Assembly (NCBI RefSeq): GCF_000380985.1
Contig: NZ_KB905711.1
Coordinates: forward strand, 1-62,888
DNA from: Proteiniphilum acetatigenes DSM 18083
GTDB taxonomy: Bacteria; Bacteroidota; Bacteroidia; Bacteroidales; Dysgonomonadaceae
Reading direction: 5' to 3'
Length of the DNA: 62,888 nt
Shown here: positions 52,599-62,139 of the stretch, piece after piece
How positions within the stretch are numbered: the stretch's first letter is position 1
How the letters are laid out: each line of letters begins with the position of its first letter
Notes under the pieces: generated by a model
Told to the model about the DNA's origin: nothing
The model's database searches: none
The model's input: only the letters and a program-made list of their open reading frames with translations
Translations under genes and position numbers: made by a program

Positions 52599-53311
52599 TT
52601 TCGTTGCAGGAGAAAACTGAAATCATCTTCATTGGAAAGCTCCATCGGTTCCTGTCCATATTTGAAAATACGAGCCTTACGGGGACCTATCAGTTCCATC
52701 CCGTCATCTTCTACAAGAAGCATGGTGCTTTCACGAAGTCCCACCACATAAATATCACGATTTACTTCTATAAATTCCCTGATGCGTACCTCTCTGGTCT
52801 CACCACCATGATTTGCCGGGTGATCGTCGAGATAATGAGGGTTGATCTGGAAGGGAACCAATTTTAAGGTTTTAAATTTCAGAGGTTCTACAATTGGCAT
52901 ATCATTGGTTGTCCTCAGAGTCGGACAGGCTATATTGGAACCGGCACTCCAACCGATGTATGGGGTGCCTTTCTTCACCTTCTTACGGATCACTTTCATC
53001 AGTCCCTTTTCCTGAAGCATTTTTACCAACTGCCACGTGTTCCCGCCTCCGACAACAATGGCATCGGCATTTTCAATAGCTTCCACAGGATTGATGAAGC
53101 GATGAATACCTGTGACATGATGACCTATTTCGGCGAAACGGGCATTCACTCTCTCTTCATATTCATCAAAAGAAAAAGTGACCGCTGCATAAGGAATAAA
53201 AATGGCGTTATTTGCTTTGTCCCCCAGAAATTCTTTGATCCGGTCTTTGGGATACTCCAGATATCCTTCACCGGGATTGGTGGAGTTACTGATTAAGAGG
53301 AGTCTCATCAT
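52595..53311 (-). CDS. pepE: Dipeptidase E (peptidase S51, PepE)
   Basis: PepE cleaves aspartyl dipeptides in the cytoplasm. The nucleophile Ser is in YIGWSAGSNIA, and AIVVGGGNTWQLVKML precedes it. The downstream HYLDDHPANHGGETREVRIREFI and VGLRESTML complete the catalytic part. The length of 238 is normal. It is the first gene of a pepE-nhaA pair. A -7 element lies about 25 bp upstream. Confidence 0.95.
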   Translation of the reverse strand: MMRLLLISNSTNPGEGYLEYPKDRIKEFLGDKANNAIFIPYAAVTFSFDEYEERVNARFAEIGHHVTGIHRFINPVEAIENADAIVVGGGNTWQLVKMLQEKGLMKVIRKKVKKGTPYIGWSAGSNIACPTLRTTNDMPIVEPLKFKTLKLVPFQINPHYLDDHPANHGGETREVRIREFIEVNRDIYVVGLRESTMLLVEDDGMELIGPRKARIFKYGQEPMELSNEDDFSFLLQRK

Positions 53312-53333
53312 TTATATATTTTTAATTATAATG

Positions 53334-53341
53334 CAAATATA
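53334..53341 (-). promoter_or_regulatory. -7 promoter element for pepE-nhaA
   Basis: The minus strand reads TATATTTG, an exact match. A second TATATTTG on the same strand lies at 53402-53409. Confidence 0.6.
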
Positions 53342-53430
53342 ATAAAAGCCGAGAGAATAGTATAACTCGTTGAACTTTTCCAAGGCATATCACATATTCT
53401 GCAAATATAGTGAAAAATGTTTGAAAATTA

Positions 53431-53459
53431 TTGTTTTATTTCTGAATAGCGTAATTTTG
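53431..53459 (+). promoter_or_regulatory. Promoter of the AlkD-like gene
   Basis: TAATTTTG at 53452-53459 fits TAnnTTTG, with TTG at 53431-53433 (spacer 18 bp). It ends 20 bp before the start codon. Confidence 0.6.
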
Positions 53460-53478
53460 TAGCCAAACAGAATAAGCA

Positions 53479-54138
53479 ATGGAGACAATTTTACGTAATA
53501 TACGGGCCGATCTGCGGATGTCGATGAATGGTGTGACTGCCGCCAGTATGCGGTCGAAAGGAGTAGGATATCGTATGAATTTCGGGGTGGATGTCCCCCG
53601 ACTCAAACAAATCGCAGCCAGATACGTGCCGGATAAAGTATTGGCGGAAATAATGTGGAAAGAGGATGTGCGTGAGTTGAAGATACTTGCGACAATGCTC
53701 TGTCCGCCTGTCCGTTTTTCTAAGGAAGATGCCGAGCGTTGGGTCCAGGGTGCAGCCAATCAGGAGATCCGTGAACAGGTTTGTAAAAATCTTTTCCAGG
53801 AGTTGTCTTATGCCGATGAATTGGTGCAGGAATGGACCGGAAATAAAGATGAAACCATCCGGACTACCGGATATTGGCTTTTTGCCAGGTTGTGCATAAT
53901 CCGGTCTGACGCAATAAACCGGATCCGGTCTGAAGAGTTATTGGAAAGAGCAAAAGCCGATCTGAAAAATGAATCGTTGCTACTGCGCCAATCGGCATTG
54001 AATACGCTGAAGTTCTTTGGTAGACTCTCACCCGATAACGCTGAAAAGGTGATGTGGTTGGTAGCCGATTTTGAATACTCTGTCGATCCGCAGGAGAAAG
54101 AAATCTTTGACCTGCTTTCTTTTGAGTTCAAGCTCTAA
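53479..54138 (+). CDS. DNA alkylation repair protein, AlkD-like HEAT family
   Basis: This 219-residue all-helical protein fits the AlkD-type HEAT-repeat glycosylase family: YRMNFGVDVPRLKQIAARY near the start, ELKILATMLCP, WVQGAANQEIREQV and LLLRQSALNTLKFFGRL. Such proteins detect alkylated bases and bind damaged DNA. It converges with a small membrane protein gene, with 3 bp between the two stops. Enzyme activity is inferred from the family. Confidence 0.85.
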   Translation: METILRNIRADLRMSMNGVTAASMRSKGVGYRMNFGVDVPRLKQIAARYVPDKVLAEIMWKEDVRELKILATMLCPPVRFSKEDAERWVQGAANQEIREQVCKNLFQELSYADELVQEWTGNKDETIRTTGYWLFARLCIIRSDAINRIRSEELLERAKADLKNESLLLRQSALNTLKFFGRLSPDNAEKVMWLVADFEYSVDPQEKEIFDLLSFEFKL

Positions 54139-54141
54139 CAG

Positions 54142-54327
54142 TTACTCTTTGACATTCTTGCTGATAAAAAACAACGACAGAAGGAGATTCAAAATAAGAA
54201 AGGCGCCACTTCCCGCTAAAAAAAAACCTTTCCACCGGGGAAATACTATCAGGGAAATAACTGATGCAACTGCAATCAGTGCGATGATGACCCACATGAC
54301 AGTAAGGATTGTTTTCTTTTTTGACAT
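54142..54327 (-). CDS. Small membrane protein with two transmembrane segments
   Basis: The protein has 61 residues. It has a basic start (MSKKKT), a first membrane helix (WVIIALIAVASVISLIVF), a short turn with RWKG, and a second helix (FLAGSGAFLILNLLLSLFFI). The end is charged. It lies between rlmH and the AlkD-like gene. Function is unknown. Confidence 0.7.
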   Translation of the reverse strand: MSKKKTILTVMWVIIALIAVASVISLIVFPRWKGFFLAGSGAFLILNLLLSLFFISKNVKE

Positions 54328-54375
54328 ATTTAATTTATGATTGAATTTATTACAAATTACTGCAAAAGTAAGAAT

Positions 54376-54849
54376 TTATTCGTGATGATAAGGTTCATTC
54401 TGTAAAATGGTCATCGCACGGTAAAGCTGTTCGGTGAAGATCAACCTTACCATCTGATGAGTGAAAGTCATTCTGGATAACGACACAGCTTCGTTTGCCC
54501 TTTCCCGGATCTCATCAGAAAATCCATAAGGTCCTCCTACAACAAAAATCAACCGCTTAGTAGCGGAAAAACTCTTTTTCTCTATATATCCGGCGAACTC
54601 TGCGGAGGAGTATTGTTTCCCCTTATCATCGAGCAGTATAACATAGTCGGAGGGTTGCAACCATTTCAGCAGTTTTTCCCCTTCCTGCTTTTTTTGTTCT
54701 TTTTCAGAGAGATTTTTTGTGTTTTTTATATCGGGAATAATCTGCATCTCGAACGGAATATAGTAATTGACCCTCTTTCTGTATTCTTCTATGATTTGTG
54801 AAAAAAGAGGATCGTCCGTCTTACCTACGGAAAGCAAAATAGTTTTCAT
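54376..54849 (-). CDS. rlmH: 23S rRNA (pseudouridine1915-N3)-methyltransferase RlmH
   Basis: RlmH methylates pseudouridine 1915 in helix 69 of 23S rRNA on the ribosome. The SPOUT fold is clear: MKTILLSVGKTDDP at the start, DYVILLDDKGKQYSS, FVVGGPYGFSDEI, and the final LSRMTFTHQMVRLIFTEQLYRA followed by YHHE. The ATG at 54849 matches the family's usual start. A longer frame to 54918 runs into repeat DNA. Confidence 0.95.
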   Translation of the reverse strand: MKTILLSVGKTDDPLFSQIIEEYRKRVNYYIPFEMQIIPDIKNTKNLSEKEQKKQEGEKLLKWLQPSDYVILLDDKGKQYSSAEFAGYIEKKSFSATKRLIFVVGGPYGFSDEIRERANEAVSLSRMTFTHQMVRLIFTEQLYRAMTILQNEPYHHE

Positions 54850-55040
54850 TCGTTGTACTCTCGTTATTTGTTCACTGTGTTCAAGTGATTCTACTTCGTT
54901 GTTATTCGGCTTCGCCATTATTCGTGTTTCGCATTATTCAGCCTCACTGTTATTCGCACTTCGTGCGTTGTTCATTTGCTTCGCTCATGTTATTATATTA
55001 GCAACAATCGAACAACAACCGAATTATAACCGAATAACCT
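54850..55040. repeat. Degenerate TTATTCG/TTCG repeat tract upstream of rlmH
   Basis: The gap between rlmH and nadC is filled with degenerate copies of a roughly 17-bp unit of type (A/G)TTATTCGnnTTCG. Near the right end CCGAATAAC and CCGAATTATAAC read as reverse complements of the left units, so the tract forms an imperfect inverted repeat. No gene is evident. Confidence 0.6.
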
Positions 55041-55112
55041 CCGGATATCAGTAATTTGGCCTCAGAAAACGAAAAAAGCTGTCTTTAAGGACAAATATAA
55101 TTGTTTATTTCT

Positions 55113-55120
55113 TATTTTTG
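55113..55120 (+). promoter_or_regulatory. -7 promoter element for the nadC operon
   Basis: TATTTTTG is a TAnnTTTG match. The transcript would start about 70 bp before the nadC start codon. Confidence 0.55.
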
Positions 55121-55198
55121 CACTAAAATTCTTGTAAAAAAATAACAAAACGGACAGATTGTTTGTTTTATGGTATAGCGGAGCAATATCGTTTTAGT

Positions 55199-56053
55199 AT
55201 GACAGAAAAAGAGTTAATTCATAACCTTATCCGATTGGCTTTTGCAGAGGATATCGGAGACGGAGACCACACCACCCTCTGTAGTATTCCGGAGACAGAA
55301 GAAGGACAATCGAGATTACTTATTAAGGAAGAAGGTGTACTTGCCGGTGTAGATATAGCCATTGAAGTATTCCATACTTTTGATCCGGCGCTGCAGGTAG
55401 AGATTTTTCTTCACGATGGTTCCCATGTTAAGCCGGGAGATGTAGCTTTTGTTGTGTCAGGGAAAATACGCTCCATTTTACAGACCGAACGGCTTGTACT
55501 CAATATTATGCAGCGGATGAGCGGTATCGCCACCATAACCAACAGCTATATGAAACTACTTGAAGGTACGGCAGCAAAAGTGCTCGACACCCGGAAAACC
55601 ACTCCGGGAATGCGTATCCTTGAAAAACAAGCTGTCAGGATCGGAGGAGGAGAGAACCATAGGATAGGGCTGTTTGATATGATCCTGTTGAAAGACAATC
55701 ATGTGGATTTTGCCGGAGGAATTGAAAAAGCTATCCGCGGTGCACAAAACTATTTAAAAGAGAAAAACAAAAAACTCAAAATTGAGGTAGAGGTGAGAAC
55801 CCTAGATGAACTTGAAGAGGCACTCCGTGTAGGTGGCGTGGACAGGATCATGCTCGATAATTTTACTCCTGCACAAACCTTCGATGCAGTGAAGATTGTG
55901 AAGGCTGTGAATGAACATGTGGAGTTGGAATCTTCGGGTGGGATCACTATTGATACCATTCGTGAATATGCTGAAACAGGGGTGGATTATATATCGGTAG
56001 GTGCACTGACTCACTCGGTGAAAAGTCTCGATATGAGTTTAAAAGCAATCTGA
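55199..56053 (+). CDS. nadC: Nicotinate-nucleotide pyrophosphorylase (quinolinate phosphoribosyltransferase)
   Basis: NadC makes nicotinate mononucleotide from quinolinate and PRPP in NAD synthesis. The family marks are present: AFAEDIGDGDHTTL at the start, LNIMQRMSGIAT, DTRKTTPGMRILEKQAVRIGGG with the PRPP-binding Lys and Arg residues, LLKDNH, and ESSGGI near the end. The 284-residue length is from the ATG at 55199; an upstream ATG adds non-conserved residues. It is the first of a four-gene run on this strand. Confidence 0.97.
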   Translation: MTEKELIHNLIRLAFAEDIGDGDHTTLCSIPETEEGQSRLLIKEEGVLAGVDIAIEVFHTFDPALQVEIFLHDGSHVKPGDVAFVVSGKIRSILQTERLVLNIMQRMSGIATITNSYMKLLEGTAAKVLDTRKTTPGMRILEKQAVRIGGGENHRIGLFDMILLKDNHVDFAGGIEKAIRGAQNYLKEKNKKLKIEVEVRTLDELEEALRVGGVDRIMLDNFTPAQTFDAVKIVKAVNEHVELESSGGITIDTIREYAETGVDYISVGALTHSVKSLDMSLKAI

Positions 56054-56059
56054 TGTAAC

Positions 56060-56494
56060 ATGGAACAAAACGAGGAAAAGCAGGATTTGCTCGACAGGCG
56101 GTATATGCGTATGGCCTTTATATGGGCGGAAAACTCTTATTGCAAACGCAGAAAGGTCGGTGCGCTCCTGGTGAAAGATAAGATGATCATTTCCGACGGT
56201 TATAATGGCACTCCCTCAGGTTTTGAGAATGTGTGTGAAGATGAAAATGATATAACAAAGCCATATGTGCTTCATGCCGAGGCGAATGCGATTACGAAAG
56301 TAGCCCGGTCCAATAACAGTAGTGATGGAGCCACGCTTTATGTCACCTCTTCACCTTGTATTGAGTGTGCCAAGTTAATCATCCAGGCTGGTATAAGCAG
56401 AGTGGTCTTTGCCGAAAATTACCGGTTGAGCGATGGAATTGATCTGTTGAGAAGAGCCAATATTGAACTTGTCTCGGTAGAAATTGATAAATAG
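56060..56494 (+). CDS. dCMP deaminase (ComEB type)
   Basis: This zinc enzyme of the cytidine/deoxycytidylate deaminase family makes dUMP from dCMP. The zinc ligands are in HAEANAI and SSPCIECAK, and the front has SYCKRRKVGALLVKDKMIIS followed by NGTPSGF. The 144 residues fit the family. It starts 6 bp after nadC ends and ends a few bases before the protease gene, so these genes share a transcript. Confidence 0.93.
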   Translation: MEQNEEKQDLLDRRYMRMAFIWAENSYCKRRKVGALLVKDKMIISDGYNGTPSGFENVCEDENDITKPYVLHAEANAITKVARSNNSSDGATLYVTSSPCIECAKLIIQAGISRVVFAENYRLSDGIDLLRRANIELVSVEIDK

Positions 56495-56510
56495 TAACAG
56501 GAGAGATTGG

Positions 56511-58151
56511 ATGAATGCAGGAAAAAAGGGCAGAATATGGCTGCCTTTATGGATAGGCGTTGGTATTGCATTGGGTATATTTATCGGAAGCAGATATAGT
56601 CAGTTCGGACGTTCGGGAAGTGTGGAAGGATCCGGAAAGATCGATGCGGTGCTGAACTATGTCAGGGAGTCGTATGTCGATACGGTCAATATGCGCCAAC
56701 TGGTGGAGGATGCACTGCCCAATATCATACAGGAACTGGATCCGCATTCAGAATATATCTCTGCTGCCGATATGAGACGGGTGAACGAAGACCTGGAAGG
56801 CCATTTCTCGGGGATTGGCGTTAATTTTTATGTCCTGAGAGATACCATTGTCGTAACAGGTATCGTACCGGGTGGCCCGTCTGAGGCCGCAGGTATTATG
56901 CATTGGGACAGGATCGTGACGGTGAACGATACTTTAGTCGCCGGCACGAAACTCCGGAATGAAGAAGTGATGGAGAAGTTGCGTGGCGAAATGGGCTCCG
57001 AAGTGAAATTAGGTATCATAAGAGCCGGTGACGACCGCATACATGAGATCACGGTTACACGGGGCGATATCCCCATGAACAGCGTCAATGCTGCTTATAT
57101 GCTGACGAACAGAATCGGTTTTATTAAATTGGGGAAAAACTTCGGATTCAACACCTTCAGTGAATTCATCTCAGCCATATCCAAGTTAAAAAGCCAGGGT
57201 GCCAACTCTTTTATGATCGATCTGAGAGGAAATGTGGGAGGATCGCTGGATGTAGTGGTGGCTATGGTGAACGAATTTTTGAACAGAGGCGACCTGATCG
57301 TATATACACAAGGTCGGAATTTTCCGAGGACTGACAGCTATGCGAACGGGTCGGGAACCTGCAAGGAAGACGATGTAGTGGTGCTGATAGACGAATTTAG
57401 TGCTTCGGCCAGTGAGATCTTTGCCGGAGCTATCCAGGATCACGACAGAGGGTTGGTGATTGGCAGACGCTCATTTGGTAAGGGACTGGTACAGGGACAG
57501 CGTAATTTTCCTGACGGTTCGGCAGTGAGGCTCACTGTGGCCCGCTATTATACGGCATCAGGCAGATCTATCCAACGCGGATATGAAAGGGGAAGATATG
57601 ATGAGTATGAAATGGAGGCCATCAACCGTTATATAGAAGGAGATTATGTTAATGTAGATACAGTATCCAACCATCTTGTTCCTTTTCAGACGGCAGGAGG
57701 CAGAACGGTCTACGGTGGAGGCGGAATCATGCCTGATATCTTTGTGCCTCGCGACACAGCAGGGATAAATCCCTATTATAATCTGGTAGTGAATAACCGG
57801 TTAGACGAGAAGTATGCCATGCTTTATTCCGATATGAACCGTGAAAAACTGAACAGCTTCGGTACTTGGCAGGAACTTTACCGGTATTTGCAGCAACAAC
57901 CGTTGTTGTTAAACCTGGTGAGCTTTGCAGATCATAACGGTATCAGAAGAAGGCCTTACTATGTTCAGGAATCGAGTGAATTACTGGAGAACATAATGAA
58001 TGCCTATATTATTCGGAACTTTTTTGGAGAAGAAGCTTTCTGGGCAGCCTATCATAAGGAAGATCCATTGATTAAAAAGGGAATTGAATTGATAGAAACA
58101 GGGAAGACTACACATCAATCTATTGTGAACGAGGAGTATAAACTTAACTAG
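56511..58151 (+). CDS. S41-family carboxy-terminal processing protease
   Basis: This is a CtpA-like protease. It has an N-terminal membrane anchor (IWLPLWIGVGIALGIFIGS), a PDZ domain about residues 85-175 (GIGVNFYV, IVPGGPSEAAGI), and the S41 catalytic core. The nucleophile Ser is in DEFSASASEIFAGAI, and the Lys is in RRSFGKGLVQGQRNF. Such enzymes trim tails of periplasmic proteins. The ATG at 56511 follows a good ribosome site (AGGAGA); an upstream TTG lies inside the deaminase end. It sits 6 bp before the next gene. Confidence 0.93.
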   Translation: MNAGKKGRIWLPLWIGVGIALGIFIGSRYSQFGRSGSVEGSGKIDAVLNYVRESYVDTVNMRQLVEDALPNIIQELDPHSEYISAADMRRVNEDLEGHFSGIGVNFYVLRDTIVVTGIVPGGPSEAAGIMHWDRIVTVNDTLVAGTKLRNEEVMEKLRGEMGSEVKLGIIRAGDDRIHEITVTRGDIPMNSVNAAYMLTNRIGFIKLGKNFGFNTFSEFISAISKLKSQGANSFMIDLRGNVGGSLDVVVAMVNEFLNRGDLIVYTQGRNFPRTDSYANGSGTCKEDDVVVLIDEFSASASEIFAGAIQDHDRGLVIGRRSFGKGLVQGQRNFPDGSAVRLTVARYYTASGRSIQRGYERGRYDEYEMEAINRYIEGDYVNVDTVSNHLVPFQTAGGRTVYGGGGIMPDIFVPRDTAGINPYYNLVVNNRLDEKYAMLYSDMNREKLNSFGTWQELYRYLQQQPLLLNLVSFADHNGIRRRPYYVQESSELLENIMNAYIIRNFFGEEAFWAAYHKEDPLIKKGIELIETGKTTHQSIVNEEYKLN

Positions 58152-58157
58152 ACTATT

Positions 58158-60113
58158 ATGAGTAATTTAATACATAATTTTTTATCGAATAGGGTTTTAT
58201 CCCGTTTTACAATTTTCATGATTGATATTCTCATGATTATGTTTTCCTGCCTGATGATGTATCTGGTGAGATACGGGTTTGTCGAACTTACACCGGAGGT
58301 CAGAGCTGATGGAGTCACATTAGCGATAATCCTTATTTTTGTCAATGCCGTCACCTTTATATTATTCCGTACATTCAGTGGTATTTTGAGGTTCTCATCT
58401 TTCTCCGACCTGATGAGGATTACCTATGCATTGATGCTGGGGTACGGTTTTACTTATCTGGGTATTATAATACTGAAGAGATATCATCCGGGTTTTTATC
58501 TGGATGATATTACTTTCATCTCTGTTTTCTTTCTCAATACCTTTCTGATGATCTTTTCAAGGATACTCACGAAAGAGGTATATGAATTCATTACAGGGAG
58601 AGATGTGAAACCGGTCAATGTATTTATTTACGGTACTAAAGAAGCCGGTATCAGTGTTGCAAAAGCATTGAAGGGAAATAGCGAATTTAACTACCGGGTA
58701 CTTGGGTTTATTTCGGACGAAAGCCAAATGGTGGGTAAAGAATTGATGGGCATAACTATCCATGCGAATAATGAAAATATTTTCAGGACGATGGAAAGTA
58801 AAGATGTGAAGACCGTCATCGTTTCGCCCCAGCAGATGGAGGAGATAAAGAATGCCGATCTTCTGAGTAATTTTGTGGATCATAATATTTCGCTGCTGAC
58901 CACAGTCCCTCTGAACGAATGGAATGGGATGATCATGAGCAAGGAGCAGTTGAAAGATGTGCAGATTGAAGATCTCCTGCCTCGCGATCCAATCCATATC
59001 AACATGTTAAAGATAGCCTCAAATATTGAGGGCAAACGGATAATGGTGACAGGTGCCGCCGGGTCGATTGGCAGCGAGATTGTCCGCCAGGTAGCCAATT
59101 TCAATCCCTACAGTATTATTCTTATAGATCAGGCGGAAACCCCGTTGCATGACATGAGGCTCGAACTGAAAGATAAATGGAGGGAACTCCGCGCCGAGAT
59201 CATTGTGGCCGATGTTAGCAATGCCAGCCGGATGGAACGTATCTTTTCCAGGACACGACCGCAGTATATTTTCCATGCAGCGGCGTACAAGCATGTGCCG
59301 ATGATGGAGGACAATGTATCGGAATCGGTACAGACCAATATCCTTGGGACAAAGATAGTCGCAGACCTGGCTGTAAAATACAATGCCGACAAATTTGTGA
59401 TGGTCTCTACCGACAAGGCGGTGAACCCTTCAAATGTAATGGGTTGTTCCAAAAGGATTTGTGAGATCTACGTACAGTCCCTGGCAAAATATATAGCGAA
59501 AAGCGGGAAGAGAACTACGCAGTTTATTACTACCCGCTTTGGGAATGTGTTGGGATCGAACGGTTCGGTAATACCTTTGTTCAGGGAGCAGATAAAGAAC
59601 GGGGGCCCTGTTACCGTAACCCATCCGGAAATCATACGCTACTTCATGACCATTCCGGAAGCGTGTCAGTTGGTACTCGAAGCGGGAGCTATGGGTAAAG
59701 GCGGAGAAATCTATATTTTCGATATGGGCAAGCCTGTCAAAATCCTGGATCTGGCAAAAAGGATGATACGGCTCTCCGGCTCAAAGAATATCAAGATAGA
59801 GTTTACCGGACTGCGACATGGGGAAAAACTCTATGAAGAGTTACTGAATATAGCCGAACATACCAAACCTACATATCATGAGAAAATCATGATCGCCGAT
59901 GTCCGTGAGTATGAATATGAGGAGGTGAGCCGCAAAGTGGATGCGCTCATTCATTCTTCTTTTGAATATGACGATATGCGGACTGTGAAGAAGATGAAAG
60001 AGATCGTTCCCGAATTCCGGAGCATTAACTCCCCTTTCGAAGCGGTAGACCGGTTATTGGAGAGTATCTCTGAAAAGGAAACGCTTATCCCTGTTCCTAA
60101 GGATAAGGGATAG
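58158..60113 (+). CDS. Membrane-bound nucleoside-diphosphate-sugar dehydratase (CapD/WbpM type)
   Basis: The protein has four N-terminal membrane helices (residues 1-140), then two Rossmann-fold domains. The first (VNVFIYGTKEAGISVAKAL) resembles the CoA-binding-like fold. The second holds the NAD-binding MVTGAAGSIGSEIVRQ and the active-site segment STDKAVNPSNVMGCSKR, where Met replaces the usual Tyr as in UDP-GlcNAc 4,6-dehydratases. RHGEKLYEELL is also typical. It likely makes a 4-keto-6-deoxy sugar for capsule or O-antigen. Glycosyltransferases are not seen nearby. Confidence 0.93.
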   Translation: MSNLIHNFLSNRVLSRFTIFMIDILMIMFSCLMMYLVRYGFVELTPEVRADGVTLAIILIFVNAVTFILFRTFSGILRFSSFSDLMRITYALMLGYGFTYLGIIILKRYHPGFYLDDITFISVFFLNTFLMIFSRILTKEVYEFITGRDVKPVNVFIYGTKEAGISVAKALKGNSEFNYRVLGFISDESQMVGKELMGITIHANNENIFRTMESKDVKTVIVSPQQMEEIKNADLLSNFVDHNISLLTTVPLNEWNGMIMSKEQLKDVQIEDLLPRDPIHINMLKIASNIEGKRIMVTGAAGSIGSEIVRQVANFNPYSIILIDQAETPLHDMRLELKDKWRELRAEIIVADVSNASRMERIFSRTRPQYIFHAAAYKHVPMMEDNVSESVQTNILGTKIVADLAVKYNADKFVMVSTDKAVNPSNVMGCSKRICEIYVQSLAKYIAKSGKRTTQFITTRFGNVLGSNGSVIPLFREQIKNGGPVTVTHPEIIRYFMTIPEACQLVLEAGAMGKGGEIYIFDMGKPVKILDLAKRMIRLSGSKNIKIEFTGLRHGEKLYEELLNIAEHTKPTYHEKIMIADVREYEYEEVSRKVDALIHSSFEYDDMRTVKKMKEIVPEFRSINSPFEAVDRLLESISEKETLIPVPKDKG

Positions 60114-60114
60114 A

Positions 60115-61953
60115 TTATTCGCTTAGATCGCGTTGTGTATCACATAACGAAGTGTAGTATCCTCCTTGTGCATAAAGAGAGGAATGTTGCCCCGATTCCA
60201 CGATTCGCCCATCTTTCATTACATAGATCTCATCAGCATTTTTGATGGTGGATAATCTGTGGGCTATCACAATGGTAGTCCGGTTTTTCATCAGTTTTTC
60301 CAGCGCTTCCTGTACCAGCCGTTCCGAATCGGTATCGAGTGCCGAAGTGGCCTCGTCCAGGATCAGGATCTTCGGGTTTTTCAGTATAGCCCGTGCAATG
60401 CTGATGCGTTGGCGCTGTCCTCCCGACAGCTTGCCGCCCCGGTCGCCGATATTGGTTTGATAGCCGTGTTCGGTAGCCATAATGAACCCGTGGGCATTGG
60501 CTATTTTTGCAGCGTTGATCACTTCGCTTTCCGTGGCGTTGGTAACCCCAAAGGCAATATTATTATAAAAGGTGTCGTTAAACAGGATAGCTTCCTGGTT
60601 TACATAGCCCATCAACGATCTCAGATCCCGGACTTTCACATCCTTTATATTGATTCCGTCGATGAGTATTTCTCCTTGCTGGATATCATAGAAGCGGGGT
60701 AGCAGGTCTGCCATCGTCGATTTTCCGGACCCCGACTGACCTACAAGAGCGATAGTCTTTCCCTTGTCGATCTTCAGATTTACCCCTTTGATGACCCACT
60801 CCGTTTCATATTTAAACCAGACATCCTTGTAATCTATATAGGAATTAAATGTAACCTGAACAGGTTGTGCCGGGTCGGTAATCTTGTTATCAGCGATCAG
60901 TATCTTGTCGATACGTTCCATCGATGCCAGTCCGCGCTGTACGGCATAAGCCGATTTAGAGAATTCTTTGGCCGGATTGATAATACTATAGAATATAGTC
61001 AAATAATAAATGAATGAGGCGGCGTCGATCATGCTGTTACCTTCCAATATTAATGTGCCTCCAAACCATAGTACAATAGCGATGGTGATAGTACCCAGGA
61101 GTTCGCTCATGGGATGTGCCAATTGCTGCCTGCGTGCGATCCTGTTCGACATGCGCCGGAATTCGTTATTACCGGTATGAAATCTTCCGGAGATTTTGTT
61201 TTCCGCCCCGAATGCTTTGATCACTCTCAACCCGCTTAGCGTTTCCTCCATCTGTGACATCAGTTCACCCCATTTATTCTGTGCCGCAAAAGAACTCCTT
61301 TTCAGGCTTCTGCCCACGCGCCCCATCACAAACCCCATTACCGGCAGTACCACCATCACGAAGAGGGTTAGTTGCCAACTCAGGATTACCATAGTAGTCA
61401 GATAAATCAGCATAAGGATCGGGTTCTTGAAAAGCATATCGAGGGAACTCATCACCGAATTCTCCACCTCATTCACATCGCCCGATACCCTGGAAAGAAT
61501 ATCCCCTTTTCGTTCCTCTGTAAAAAAACCGAGCGGGAGAGAAAGTACCTTATCATTGATCTGGTTCCGGATATCTTTCACTACGCCGGTTCTTATAGGA
61601 ATGAGAAAGTAAGAACCCAGATAGGCAGTCCCCGTTTTCAGTAATGTCATCACGATCAGGAAGGTCGCCAGCGCCATCAGCGTAAAACTGCTTCCATGTG
61701 TTTCGATGAGCTGTGTGATATACCAATTCACATTATTAAGCAGGATTTCCACGAATGGGTAATCGGAGCTATCCCAATTGATAAAGGAAAAGCTGTCCCT
61801 GTTTATTTTGAATAACACCTGGAGAATGGGAATAATGGTTGCAAGAGAAAAGACATTCAATATAGCTGTCAATATATTGAAGATAAATGCCAGAATGACA
61901 TATTTCTTATAAGGAGGTAAAAACCGTTTTAAGATATGAATAATACCTTTCAT
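60115..61953 (-). CDS. MsbA-like ABC exporter (fused membrane and ATPase domains)
   Basis: This is a homodimer-type ABC half-transporter. The first 330 residues hold about six membrane helices. The ATPase domain has Walker A VGQSGSGKST, the signature KLSGGQRQRISIARAIL, Walker B ILILDEATSALD, and the switch His in IVIAHRLST. The pattern fits the MsbA-like lipid A/lipid flippase family, though the substrate is not certain. It converges with the dehydratase gene with only 1 bp between them. The 5' side lies next to repeat copy D. Confidence 0.92.
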   Translation of the reverse strand: MKGIIHILKRFLPPYKKYVILAFIFNILTAILNVFSLATIIPILQVLFKINRDSFSFINWDSSDYPFVEILLNNVNWYITQLIETHGSSFTLMALATFLIVMTLLKTGTAYLGSYFLIPIRTGVVKDIRNQINDKVLSLPLGFFTEERKGDILSRVSGDVNEVENSVMSSLDMLFKNPILMLIYLTTMVILSWQLTLFVMVVLPVMGFVMGRVGRSLKRSSFAAQNKWGELMSQMEETLSGLRVIKAFGAENKISGRFHTGNNEFRRMSNRIARRQQLAHPMSELLGTITIAIVLWFGGTLILEGNSMIDAASFIYYLTIFYSIINPAKEFSKSAYAVQRGLASMERIDKILIADNKITDPAQPVQVTFNSYIDYKDVWFKYETEWVIKGVNLKIDKGKTIALVGQSGSGKSTMADLLPRFYDIQQGEILIDGINIKDVKVRDLRSLMGYVNQEAILFNDTFYNNIAFGVTNATESEVINAAKIANAHGFIMATEHGYQTNIGDRGGKLSGGQRQRISIARAILKNPKILILDEATSALDTDSERLVQEALEKLMKNRTTIVIAHRLSTIKNADEIYVMKDGRIVESGQHSSLYAQGGYYTSLCDTQRDLSE

Positions 61954-62015
61954 CTGTTTGTTCTTATTTTATACGTTTTATTTGCACCTCTGGTTTGTTG
62001 TCACTTACATTATGC

Positions 62016-62139
62016 CGTTGCGATAACTGTTTCGATAAGCTAACACAAAGGCAAAACTTATTTTGACTATGTTGAGCGTAGAATTATCAATCGAGGAGCG
62101 AAAGCGACTCAAATAGTGCAATAAACTGAAAATGCCTAA
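62016..62139 (-). repeat. Dispersed intergenic repeat, copy D (reversed)
   Basis: Read on the minus strand it starts TTAGGCATTTT, carries the same 22-bp block as copy A (62089-62110), then TTCTACGCTCAACATAG, AGTTTTGCC and TTAGCTTATCGAAA, matching copies A and C. It lies upstream of the exporter gene. The sequence after it (62140-62540) is AT-rich with long T runs, and I see no gene in it. Confidence 0.8.
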
